From positions 62,001 to 126,000 of the forward strand of contig CAVQCO010000004.1 of NCBI GenBank assembly GCA_963711065.1: a DNA stretch of 64,000 nt, written 5' to 3'. This document shows, one piece after another, positions 8,737-16,538 of this stretch (positions within the stretch are counted from its first letter, which is position 1; the number at the start of each line of letters is the position of its first letter). The DNA is from Bog-473 sp963711065 (GTDB lineage: Bacteria; Actinomycetota; Acidimicrobiia; Acidimicrobiales; RAAP-2). Position numbers and translations under genes: made by a program. The notes beneath the pieces are model-generated. The model was not told where the DNA came from. It saw only the letters and a list, made by a program, of their open reading frames with translations, and did not search any database.

Positions 8737-10134
8737 ATGGGTCCCGACCGACTGAGCCCGCTGGATGCGTCGTTCCTCCACATCGAGGACCACGTGTCCC
8801 ACATGCACATCGCATCGGTCGCCATCTTCGAAGGCCCTCCGCCACCGTTCGCCGACATCGTCGACATGGTCGACGCCAAGCTCGACCTCGTGCCGCGCTA
8901 CCGCCAGAGAGTGCGGTTCGTCCCGTTCGAGCTCGGGCGCCCGGTGTGGGTGGACGACCCGCACTTCAACATCGAGTACCACCTCCGCCACACTGCCCTG
9001 CCGTCGCCCGGCGGCGAGAGCGAACTGCGAAAGCTCGTCGGGCGCGTGATGGCCCAACAGCTCGACCGCTCGAAGCCGCTGTGGGAGATCTGGGTCGTGG
9101 AGGGACTCGAGGACGGGCGCTGGGCGATCCTGTCCAAGACCCACCACGCGCTGGTCGACGGTGTCGCCGGCACCGACCTGCTCGCCGTCGTCATGGACCT
9201 GAGTCCCGAGACGACGCGCCCCGAGCGCTCCGAATGGGTGCCGAGGCCCATGCCCTCGGGCCTGGAGCTCATGGTCGACGCGCTGGAGAACATCGCACGC
9301 TCGCCCTACGAGCAGCTGCGCGCGGCGCGCGCGCAGACCCGCGTCGTCCGCCGGGTGGCCGGCTACGCGCTGGACGTGGTCGGCGGCCTGTTCGCCCTGA
9401 GCGGGCTCGTCCGGCCCATGCCGTTGTCGAGCCTCAACGGCCCGCTCGGGCCCCATCGGCGCTACGCCTGGGCGACGACGTCGGTCGACGACATCAAGCG
9501 CGTGCGCAAGGGCCTCGGCGGGACCTTCAACGACGTCGTGCTGGCGGCGATCACCAACGGGTTCCGCGAGCTCCTCATGTCGCGCGACGAGGACGTCGAG
9601 CGCGTGGTGCGCACCCTCGTGCCCGTCTCGGTCCGCCCGCGCGACACCTCGGGGAAGGCCATCGGCGACGGCACGTTGGAGAACAGGGTGTCGGCGATGT
9701 TCGCCGAGCTCCCCGTCGACATCGAGGACCCCGTGCTCCGACTGCACACCATCAGCGCGCAGATGAAGGACCTCAAGGACTCCAAGCAGGCGGTGGCCGG
9801 AGAGGCGCTGACGTCCATGTCGGGCTTCGCCCCGCCCATGCTGCTGGCGCTCGGGATGCGCCTCGCCACACGGGCGGGCCAACGCAACGTCAACACGGTC
9901 ACCACCAACGTGCCGGGTCCCCAGTTCCCGCTCTACGCGGCGGGACGGCGCATGATCCGGGCCTTCCCCTACGTGCCGCTCGGCGGCCAGATCCGGCTGG
10001 GCATCGCCATCTTCTCCTACGACGGCGAGGTCAATTTCGGGATCACCGGCGACTACGACACCACCGAGGACATCGACGTCCTGTCCGGCGGGATCGAGGA
10101 CGGGATGACGCAGCTGCTCAAGGCGTGCGAGTAG
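8737..10134 (+). CDS. Wax ester synthase / diacylglycerol acyltransferase (WS/DGAT)
   Basis: A 465-residue acyltransferase of full family length. It opens with the typical LSPLDASFLHIED, has the active-site motif HHALVDG at residues 136-142 inside SKTHHALVDGVAGTD, and the C-terminal block NVNTVTTNVPGPQFPLY that marks the second half of the family. A strong AAGGGAGG lies just before ATG 8737. Such enzymes esterify acyl-CoA to long-chain alcohols or diacylglycerol at the inner membrane. A second copy occurs at 23406-24803, also next to a patatin. Confidence 0.94.
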   Translation: MGPDRLSPLDASFLHIEDHVSHMHIASVAIFEGPPPPFADIVDMVDAKLDLVPRYRQRVRFVPFELGRPVWVDDPHFNIEYHLRHTALPSPGGESELRKLVGRVMAQQLDRSKPLWEIWVVEGLEDGRWAILSKTHHALVDGVAGTDLLAVVMDLSPETTRPERSEWVPRPMPSGLELMVDALENIARSPYEQLRAARAQTRVVRRVAGYALDVVGGLFALSGLVRPMPLSSLNGPLGPHRRYAWATTSVDDIKRVRKGLGGTFNDVVLAAITNGFRELLMSRDEDVERVVRTLVPVSVRPRDTSGKAIGDGTLENRVSAMFAELPVDIEDPVLRLHTISAQMKDLKDSKQAVAGEALTSMSGFAPPMLLALGMRLATRAGQRNVNTVTTNVPGPQFPLYAAGRRMIRAFPYVPLGGQIRLGIAIFSYDGEVNFGITGDYDTTEDIDVLSGGIEDGMTQLLKACE

Positions 10135-10150
10135 CCGGCCCGCTCGGGAC

Positions 10151-10642
10151 TCAGGGCGCCAGGCTCGGGATGCTCGCCACCTCGTCCTCGATGTAGCGCG
10201 ACAACCCCGACACGATGGCCCGCTCGACGGAGCGACCGACGATCGGGACGTGGACCTTCAGGTCGCCCTCCACGGTGACGACGGTGTTGTCCGGGTCGTC
10301 GCCAGCAGCGAACCCGTAGGTGCCGGCTGCGGTCAGGCGGTCGGGGTAGTGGTCGGGCAGGACGACCCAGTCCGTGCGGGCCTCGGCGGGCCGCACCTCG
10401 GTCCGGGTGACCCACGACATCTTGGCGGGGTCGATGACGGCGCGCACGGCGGCGGACACCGAGCCGGTGAACGCGAAGCGCACCTCAATCAGGACGCGCT
10501 CGCCCTCGTCGTCGTGGCGCACCACCTCGAGGACGTCGATGTCGTCTCTCTCCGCCCTCCCGGTGTAGAACGCCGGCGAGCCGTAGGCGGCGATCGCCCG
10601 CGCGGGCGATGCGGCGACCTCGTGGCGGACGGCGATCCTCAC
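10151..10642 (-). CDS. DUF2505 family protein (SRPBCC-like fold expected)
   Basis: A 163-residue protein matching the actinobacterial DUF2505 pattern. A beta-rich chain starts RIAVRHEVAASPARA and continues EVRFAFTGSVSAAVRAVIDP and WVTRTEV, with a last helix ERAIVSGLSRYIEDE. This layout is that of lipid-binding START-like proteins. The GTG start at 10642 overlaps the stop of the upstream gene as GTGA. The partner upstream is a flavin-type oxidoreductase. Ligand and role are unknown. Confidence 0.8.
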   Translation of the reverse strand: MRIAVRHEVAASPARAIAAYGSPAFYTGRAERDDIDVLEVVRHDDEGERVLIEVRFAFTGSVSAAVRAVIDPAKMSWVTRTEVRPAEARTDWVVLPDHYPDRLTAAGTYGFAAGDDPDNTVVTVEGDLKVHVPIVGRSVERAIVSGLSRYIEDEVASIPSLAP

Positions 10643-11140
10643 CCCTCGGCCGGGCGCGTCGGCGGCAGCCCGAGCTTGCGGTGGTCCCAGCTCACCGTCC
10701 GCTGCACGTGGAGCTTGATCGCCACCCGCTTGTGCAGCATCGTCTCGATGAACGGCGCGAGGTCGTCGGAATAGGCGCCGTAGTAGCGCTCGAAGACGCT
10801 CACGCCGAGGGTGAAGAGCCTGTCGGGGTCCTCGACGATCTCCGCCGCGCCGACCAGCTCCACGCCGCGCAGCTCCTCGTAGTAGTCTCCGTCCTCGAAG
10901 AGGAGGGTGCAGACGCGGGTCTCGGCGTAGGTTCTGCACCTTCTGCGACTTCGACTTGGTCTCCACCGTCACGCACCCGTCGAGGAACCCGTACCACATG
11001 GCCACCGCGTGGATGGACCCGTCGCGGGCGAGCGAGCACATCGTCATGGCCCGTCGCTCGGCGAGGAACGCCGCCACCTCGCCGGGCGTCATGGCAATGG
11101 CCTTGCGTTGGTTCACGCCGTGGCCCATGGCCTCGGTCAT
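10639..11140 (-). CDS. Pyridoxamine-phosphate-oxidase-like (split-barrel flavin) protein, frameshifted in assembly
   Basis: ATG 11140 is preceded by GGGAGGTG. The first part reads MTEAMGHGVNQRKAIAMTPG, AAFLAERRAMTMCSLARDG, then AMWYGFLDGCVTVETKSKSQ and KVQNL. The second frame resumes as AETRVCTLLFEDGDYYEEL and runs to RVAIKLHVQRTVSWDHRKL. One extra base near 10926-10932 explains the break and makes the length divide by three (166 residues). The order (variable strand, WYGF strand, KVxNL, RVCTLLFEDG, WDHRKL) is that of F420- or FMN-binding split-barrel proteins in actinobacteria. The cofactor cannot be decided here. Confidence 0.75.
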
Positions 11141-11569
11141 CGGGCACCTCCCACTCGAGTGTCTGCGAGCGTAACGCCCCCGGCCCGAACGGGGCGGTGA
11201 AGAGTTCATCTGCAGCACACTTGTTGGTTGCACCGGTTTCACAGCACGTTTACCTCGGCTCCGTAGCGTGACCCCTTATGGCGACAGCTGATCAGCGTAT
11301 GGATCACACCGGCCGGGATGCCCGTTCCGCACCCGTCGTCGGTCGCCATCACGGCCAGGGCCACCTGGCCGAGGTCATCATGATCCGACCGGCGCGCTCA
11401 CACCGTTCCGGGTTTTTCGGATCGTTGGTCACCGTGGCGCGGGTATTCGCCTCCCCGCGCTTCCAGGCGACGTCGGTGCGATCGACCCCCCGTCCGCCGT
11501 CGTCGCCTGCCCCTCTCACGTTGCCCTCGCCCCGGGTCCCTCACGACGCTGCCTGAGGCTGACCACGGC
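11141..11569. other. Intergenic region with possible promoter and a doubtful leaderless small ORF
   Basis: This 429-bp gap separates divergent genes. A 92-codon frame, 11278-11556 on the plus strand, begins with ATG 8 bases after a TAGCGT hexamer (11264-11269), which would suit leaderless translation. Its product is basic and low in complexity, has no recognisable domain and no ribosome-binding site, so I do not call it a gene. Upstream, 11204-11258, are 11-base units resembling a PHO box. The rest may be a long untranslated leader for the regulator gene. Confidence 0.35.
11204..11258 (+). promoter_or_regulatory. Possible PHO-box-like direct repeats
   Basis: Read in 11-base steps, three units begin GTTCATC (11204), TTTCACA (11237) and GTTTACC (11248), close to the GTTCACC unit bound by actinobacterial PhoP. 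The units at 11215 and 11226 fit poorly. They end a few bases before the TAGCGT hexamer, where an activator would sit in place of a -35 element. The next gene is a RegX3/PhoP-like regulator, so autoregulation or phosphate control is possible. This is a pattern reading only. Confidence 0.3.
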
Positions 11570-12316
11570 GTGGCCATCGCAAACGCACCGGCAACCAACG
11601 GCCGGCCTCCGGGCACGGGGCCCTCGCGGGACAACCGTCCCCTCGTGCTCGTGGTCGACGACGAGGAGTCCTACCGTCAGGCCCTCGCGTCGGGCCTGAC
11701 GCGAGAGGGTTTCACCGTCGAGAGCGCAGGCGACGGGCACGAGGCGCTGCGCCTGTTCCACCGGGTGCACCCCGACCTGGTGCTCCTCGACGTCATGCTG
11801 CCCGACCAGTCGGGCATCGAAATCTGCCAGCAGATGCGGAGCCTCAAGCCGGTGCCCATCATCATGGTCACCGCACGCGACTCCGAGGTCGACATCGTGC
11901 TCGGCCTGGAGCTCGGCGCCAGCGACTACGTGGCCAAGCCGTTCCGCCTCCGCGAGCTGGTGGCCCGCATGCGGGCCGTGCTGCGACGCGGCGTGGCCGT
12001 GGCCGAGCACCACGAGGAGGTGCTCTCCGTCGGGCCGGTCCGCCTCGACGCCGGCCGCCGCGAGGTTACGGTGAGCGAGGTCCCCGTCGACCTCTCCCGC
12101 AAGGAGTTCGACCTCCTGGCCCTGCTCATGTCCCACAGCGGCCAGGTCGTCACCCGGGACTGGTGCATCGACCGGCTGTGGTGGGACCAGGAGCTGACCG
12201 ACACCCGCACCCTCGACACCCACATCAAGCGGCTGCGGCGCAAGATCGAGCCCGACCCGGCCAACCCGCGCCATCTGGTCACGGTGCGGGGTGTCGGGTT
12301 CCGCTTCGAGGCCTAG
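11570..12316 (+). CDS. OmpR/PhoB-family response regulator, RegX3-like, orphan
   Basis: A 248-residue regulator. The receiver domain contains the DDEE acidic patch, phospho-acceptor Asp74 in LLDVMLPDQSG, Thr in IIMVTARDSE and Lys in DYVAKPF. The C-terminal winged helix carries LSRKEFDLLALLM and TLDTHIKRLRRKIE, ending in VRGVGFRFE. VTARDSEVDIVLGLELGASD resembles mycobacterial RegX3. No kinase gene lies on either side: a peroxiredoxin follows after 38 bp. The GTG start has only a weak GAGG upstream. About 23 disordered residues precede the receiver. Confidence 0.92.
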   Translation: MAIANAPATNGRPPGTGPSRDNRPLVLVVDDEESYRQALASGLTREGFTVESAGDGHEALRLFHRVHPDLVLLDVMLPDQSGIEICQQMRSLKPVPIIMVTARDSEVDIVLGLELGASDYVAKPFRLRELVARMRAVLRRGVAVAEHHEEVLSVGPVRLDAGRREVTVSEVPVDLSRKEFDLLALLMSHSGQVVTRDWCIDRLWWDQELTDTRTLDTHIKRLRRKIEPDPANPRHLVTVRGVGFRFEA

Positions 12317-12354
12317 CCCAGGCACACCGAGGCCCTTCGCTCTACATTGAGCGG

Positions 12355-12813
12355 ATGCGCACAGGTGACGTCGTCCCCGATTTCGAGCTCCCCGACCAGA
12401 CGGGGACGCCCCGGACGCTGAGCGGGTTCCTGGCGGACGGCCCGGTCGTCCTCTTCTTCTACCCGGCCGCCATGACCTACGGCTGCACGAAGGAGAGCTG
12501 CCACTTCCGCGACCTGGCGGCCGAGTTCGCCGCCGTCGGCGCCCAACCGGTCGGCATCAGCGCCGACACGGTGGACAAACAGAAGCGCTTCGACGAGAAG
12601 GAGTCGCTGGGCTTCCCGCTGCTGTCCGACCACGAGCGCGTGGTGGCGGCGCAGCTCGGCGCGAAGCGCGGCCCGAACTTCTTGCCCAACAAGCGGATCA
12701 CCTTCGTCATCGACACCGACCGCACGCTGCTCGACGTCATCCACTCGGAGGTGTCGATGGGCTCCCACGCCGACAAGGCCCTCGCCCTCCTGAAGGCGCG
12801 CCGCGCTGCCTGA
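12355..12813 (+). CDS. Peroxiredoxin, BCP/AhpC-TSA family
   Basis: A 152-residue thiol peroxidase. The thioredoxin-fold front GDVVPDFELPDQTG leads to the active site TYGCTKESC, with peroxidatic Cys44 and a second Cys49 five residues on, as in BCP-type enzymes with an intramolecular disulfide. The second half holds GISADTVDKQKRF and NKRITFVIDTD. It reduces hydroperoxides at the expense of thioredoxin, whose gene and reductase are also in the window (40315-41662). Its end overlaps the presumed start of the SDR gene by 8 bases. Confidence 0.93.
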   Translation: MRTGDVVPDFELPDQTGTPRTLSGFLADGPVVLFFYPAAMTYGCTKESCHFRDLAAEFAAVGAQPVGISADTVDKQKRFDEKESLGFPLLSDHERVVAAQLGAKRGPNFLPNKRITFVIDTDRTLLDVIHSEVSMGSHADKALALLKARRAA

Positions 12814-13627
12814 GCGCGCCGTCGTCGTCACCGGCGCGGCCTCGGGGATCGGGGCGGCCACCGCGACCCGGCTGCGCGCCGCGGGCTGGCACGTGGTGGG
12901 TGTCGACAAGGACGACACCGACGTGGTGGCCGACCTCGGGACCACCGCCGGGCGGGCCCGGGCGGTCGCCGAGGCGGCCGAGCGCTGCGGCGGGTCCCTG
13001 GCCGGCGTCGTCACCTGCGCCGGGCTGGCCGGAGCCCCGAGCCGGGCCGGGTCGCTGCTGGCGGCAGTGAACTACTTCGGGACGGTCGACGTCCTCGACG
13101 GCCTGCGCCCGCTGCTCGCCCCGGGGGGCGCCGCGGTCGCCATCAGCTCGAACTCGACGACCGTGCAACCGGCCATCCCGGCGGACCTCGTGGAAGCCTG
13201 CCTGGCGCACGACGAGGAGCTGAGCGCGCGCATCGCCGACGCCCGCGGCTCCCTGGTGGCCTACCCCGCCACCAAGTTGGCGGTCGCCCACTGGGTCAGG
13301 CGCCAGGCGACGAGTGGCGCGTGGGCCGGCGCGGGTCTCCGGCTGAACGCGATCGCGCCGGGCATGATCGACACTCCGATGGTGGCCGGCATGCGGGCCG
13401 ACCCCGAGACGGGCCCGCTGCTCGACCTGCTGCCGATCCCGCTCGGGCGGCCCGGTCGCCCCGAGGAGATCGCCGCTCTGGTCGAGTTCCTGCTCGGCCC
13501 GGACGGATCGTTCTTCTGCGGGTCGGTCGTGTTCTGCGACGGCGGCAGCGACGCGCTCCTGCGCACCCGGGACTGGCCCGCTGCGTGGGACATCTCCGTG
13601 CGCGACCTCGGCCAGCAGCTGTCCTGA
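12806..13627 (+). CDS. Short-chain dehydrogenase/reductase (SDR)
   Basis: A classical SDR of about 273 residues. The cofactor motif TGAASGIG sits at 9-16 and the catalytic pair is Tyr153/Lys157 in YPATKLAV; NSNTTV gives the usual Ser/Asn region and APGMIDTPM follows the active site. No ATG or GTG lies before the Rossmann motif, so the best start is CTG 12806, eight bases inside the previous gene. A GTG at 12893 would delete the cofactor site. VGVDKDD after the second strand has an acidic residue, favouring NAD(H). Substrate unknown. Confidence 0.85.
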   Translation: MPERAVVVTGAASGIGAATATRLRAAGWHVVGVDKDDTDVVADLGTTAGRARAVAEAAERCGGSLAGVVTCAGLAGAPSRAGSLLAAVNYFGTVDVLDGLRPLLAPGGAAVAISSNSTTVQPAIPADLVEACLAHDEELSARIADARGSLVAYPATKLAVAHWVRRQATSGAWAGAGLRLNAIAPGMIDTPMVAGMRADPETGPLLDLLPIPLGRPGRPEEIAALVEFLLGPDGSFFCGSVVFCDGGSDALLRTRDWPAAWDISVRDLGQQLS

Positions 13628-13677
13628 TCACCTCCGCCGGGCGCCTCCCGCGCGACGGCCGACCATAGGCTTCCCCC

Positions 13678-14922
13678 ATGCCGGGCCGGATCCTGGTGGA
13701 CACCACCCCGCTGCGGCAGAGCCGAGACTTCCGGCTCCTCTTCACGGGACAGCTCATCTCCATGCTCGGGACGCAGCTGACCGTGGTCGCCATCCCGTAC
13801 CAGGTCTACTCCATGACCCACTCCTCGCTGCAGGTGGGGGCCATCAGCCTGGCCCAGCTCTTCCCCTTCCTCGCCGGCGCGCTCTCCGCCGGGCCCATCG
13901 GCGACACCGTGGACCGGCGCCGCATCATGGTGTGGACCGCAGCGGGCATGACGGTGACCAGCGCGGCCATGGCCGTCAACGCCGCGCTGGCCCATCCGTC
14001 CCTCGTCGCGCTCTACGTCGTCAGCTCCCTGGCGGCTGGGCTCATGGGCTTCTCCAACACCGCGCGCATGGCCTCGGTGCCGGGCATGGTCGAGCGTCGC
14101 CATCTGGCGGCGGCCGCGGCCATGATGCAGATCGTCTTCCAGGTCGGCGTCATCGTGGGACCGGCGCTCTCGGGCGTGCTGCTCGGCATCGGCCTCCCGC
14201 TCGTCTACGCCCTCGACGGTGTCTCCTTCGTGGTGGCTACCGTGACCTCGGCTCTCCTCCGCCCGATCCCGCCGACCGAGCATGCGGGGCGGCTGTCGCC
14301 TTGGCAATCGACCAAGGAGGGGGTGCGCTACCTGCGCACCCGTCAGGCGCTCCAGGGCGTCTACCTGATCGACATCAACGCCATGGTGTTCGGCATGCCC
14401 CGCGCGCTGTTCCCCGCGATGGCCGGCGCCGTGTTCGGCGGCGGGACCGTCACCTTGGGCTTCCTCTACGCCGCGCCGGGCGTCGGGGCGCTCGTCGGCG
14501 CGGTGACCACGGGCTGGGTCGCCAACCTGCGCCGCCAGGGGTGGGCGGTGATCGTGGCGGTCTCCGTGTGGGGCGCCGCCATCGCCCTCTTCGGCCTCGT
14601 CGACACGCTGTGGGTCGGCCTCGCCCTCCTAGCCGTGGCCGGATGGGCCGACGTGATCTCCGCGGTGCTGCGCAACACCATGCTGCAGACCACGGTCCCC
14701 GAGCGCCTGCGGAGCCGGATGTCCTCCATCCAGATGGCCGTCGTCCAGGGCGGCCCGCGCCTCGGCGACCTGGAGTCGGGCGCGGTGGCGACGTTGACCA
14801 GCATCGAGTTCTCGGTGGTCTCGGGTGGGCTCGCCTGCATCGCGGGCGCCGCCGTCATCGGCGCGCTCCTCCCGCTCTTCCGCCACCACGTGGCGGGCGA
14901 AGTCGACGACGTCCCCGTATGA
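13678..14922 (+). CDS. MFS transporter (EntS-like, MFS_3 group)
   Basis: A 414-residue transporter with about 12 hydrophobic segments. The front LLFTGQLISMLGTQLTVVAI and the loop GDTVDRRRIMVWTA (the MFS motif A position) fit the drug or siderophore exporter group. The LGDLESGAVA block near residue 360 is typical of this group. It lies 50 bp after the SDR gene and 7 bp before the LmbE-like gene, so the three could be co-transcribed. Substrate cannot be inferred. Confidence 0.9.
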   Translation: MPGRILVDTTPLRQSRDFRLLFTGQLISMLGTQLTVVAIPYQVYSMTHSSLQVGAISLAQLFPFLAGALSAGPIGDTVDRRRIMVWTAAGMTVTSAAMAVNAALAHPSLVALYVVSSLAAGLMGFSNTARMASVPGMVERRHLAAAAAMMQIVFQVGVIVGPALSGVLLGIGLPLVYALDGVSFVVATVTSALLRPIPPTEHAGRLSPWQSTKEGVRYLRTRQALQGVYLIDINAMVFGMPRALFPAMAGAVFGGGTVTLGFLYAAPGVGALVGAVTTGWVANLRRQGWAVIVAVSVWGAAIALFGLVDTLWVGLALLAVAGWADVISAVLRNTMLQTTVPERLRSRMSSIQMAVVQGGPRLGDLESGAVATLTSIEFSVVSGGLACIAGAAVIGALLPLFRHHVAGEVDDVPV

Positions 14923-14929
14923 TCCGCTC

Positions 14930-15700
14930 GTGCCCGACACCTTCGCGGAACCGACGTGGGGCGAGGTCGACCCGGCGGCCCTGGCGCGCATCGTGGTGCT
15001 CTCCCCTCATTTCGACGACGCCGCCATGGGGGCGGGCCACCTCATCTCGAGCTACGGCGACACGACGGTCGTCACGGTGCTCGGCGGCCGCCCGCCCGCC
15101 TACCCCACCGAACCCTCGGACTGGGACGCCCTGGGGGGCTTCGTCGCCGGGGACGACGTGGTCGCCGTACGGCGCGAGGAGGACGTCGCGGCCATGGCGG
15201 TCCTCGAGTCGGGCTACCGCTGGCTCGAGTTCTCCGACCACCAGTACCTGGCCCCCGAGGACCGCCCGACCCCGGCCGAGGTGGCGCCCGTCGTCGCGGC
15301 CACCCTGGCCGAGCTCGAGCCGACGGCGGTGTTCGTGCCCATGGGTCTCGGCAACCCCGACCACGTGATGGTCCACGAGGCCGGCCTCGTCGTGCGCGGT
15401 CAGCGGCCCGACCTCGAGTGGTTCTGCTACGAGGACCACGGCTACAAGCACATCCCGGGGCTCCTCGCCTGGCGCGTGGCCAAGCTCCTCCGCTCGCACC
15501 CCTGGCCGACCCCCGCCATCGTCCCGCACGTCCCCGACGAGGAGCGCAAGCGCCGCGCCATCTGGTGCTACACCTCACAGATCCCGCCGCTCGAGCGCGA
15601 CCACGCGTTGACCGCGCGCATGGAGGGACGAGTCCCCGAGCAGTTCTGGCGGCTGGCGCCGCCGCCGCCGGGCTGGGAGGGGCTGGCCGACTTCATCTGA
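14930..15700 (+). CDS. LmbE/PIG-L family zinc deacetylase-like protein
   Basis: A 256-residue protein. The zinc-binding block of the family, normally HPDDE, appears as PHFDDAAMG at residues 26-34, with the third ligand region in NPDHVMVHEAGL. Members remove acetyl from GlcNAc-linked substrates (MshB and Mca in mycothiol metabolism). The Phe replacing Pro and the Ala replacing Glu at the motif end make the exact reaction uncertain. GTG 14930 starts just after the transporter stop. It ends before a 408-bp non-coding gap. Confidence 0.82.
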   Translation: MPDTFAEPTWGEVDPAALARIVVLSPHFDDAAMGAGHLISSYGDTTVVTVLGGRPPAYPTEPSDWDALGGFVAGDDVVAVRREEDVAAMAVLESGYRWLEFSDHQYLAPEDRPTPAEVAPVVAATLAELEPTAVFVPMGLGNPDHVMVHEAGLVVRGQRPDLEWFCYEDHGYKHIPGLLAWRVAKLLRSHPWPTPAIVPHVPDEERKRRAIWCYTSQIPPLERDHALTARMEGRVPEQFWRLAPPPPGWEGLADFI

Positions 15701-16108
15701 GCGGGCGCGCAACGACCCGCCCGGGGGGAGTACGGGCGGGCCGTCCGCAGGACCCCAGTGACCGCTGAGGTGTTGGCTGTCCGACAAGACCCAGTGCCGG
15801 CCCGGGGGGGGGTCGACTCGGCTCCTGGGCGCTCCCCTCCTCACACGGCCCGGTGTCCTCTGAGCCGATTGTGAGCCGAGGTGGCGCGGGGCGCAAGGGG
15901 CCGGGGGAAGAGTTCACGGACCTGCAACGACCCCGAAACAGCGCCAAAGGGCCACAACGAGTCACCCGGTGGACCGCGGGGCGGAGCGGGCGCTCGATTC
16001 CCCCCTTCACGAGGCCTCCAACGGGTATTCGACGCGGAAAACCCTCGCGAAGAGGGTATTTCTGCCCTAGCGACCACCGGGTGCCCGGCGCACGATCCAG
16101 GGATGGTC
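15701..16108. other. Non-coding gap with two short hairpins
   Basis: No convincing gene lies in these 408 bases. Two inverted repeats are visible: CCCGCCC/GGGCGGG at 15716-15740 with an 11-base loop, just after the LmbE-like gene and so possibly a terminator without a T-run, and ACCCTC/GAGGGT at 16041-16057 with a 5-base loop followed by ATTTCT, about 50 bases before the next gene. The second could be regulatory. Confidence 0.4.
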
Positions 16109-16426
16109 ATGTACGCAGACCTCCTCACGCGGGCCCTTGGCAAAGGTGAGGAAGGGCGCAGGTCCGACGACCTGCTGCGAGCCGATCTCGTGCACTCCCG
16201 GGCCAGGCTTCAGGCGATCGAAGGGGAGAGGCGGACCCCGGTCGCCGAGGCTCTGGCCCGGGAGCTGGCGTATGACGGGGCCCTCATCAGGCTCTGCGCG
16301 TCCCTGGACATCCCGACCAGCCCGGCCTCGTTCGCACACCCGCTGCGCGAACGCGCCCGTCTAGAGCGTGAACTCGCCGCCCGGGGCGTCGACCTGTCGC
16401 CCAAGCTCGCGGCGCAGCTCGCCTAG
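16109..16426 (+). CDS. Small protein of unknown function
   Basis: About 105 residues, mostly helical and charged: MYADLLTRALGKGEEG, then DLLRADLVHSRARLQAI, ending RGVDLSPKLAAQLA. ATG 16109 has an AGGGA 6 bases upstream; ATG 16103 is also in frame. The repeated Arg/Glu heptads suggest a coiled coil or helical bundle. Its TAG stop lies within CTAG at 16423-16426, exactly where the insertion sequence entered, and the stop is preserved. Not recognised. Confidence 0.55.
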   Translation: MYADLLTRALGKGEEGRRSDDLLRADLVHSRARLQAIEGERRTPVAEALARELAYDGALIRLCASLDIPTSPASFAHPLRERARLERELAARGVDLSPKLAAQLA

Positions 16427-16444
16427 CTACTTCCCCCTGAAAAA
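16427..16444 (+). repeat. Left terminal inverted repeat of the insertion sequence
   Basis: Eighteen bases, CTACTTCCCCCTGAAAAA, matching the right end at 17 of 18 positions. It lies downstream of the transposase gene. Confidence 0.9.
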
Positions 16445-16538
16445 CCCGAAGTGAGGCTGGGCCCTCCCGTGCATCGCCTGCATCTTGCTGTTCAGTGATT
16501 TCTGATTCCGATCCTGGTGGCGGTGGGTCCGATTCGCC

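Noticed and set aside
11278..11556. Confident call of a 92-residue leaderless gene
   Set aside because: The product is low complexity and has no homologue I recognise; only the promoter spacing speaks for it, so it is mentioned within the gap entry instead.
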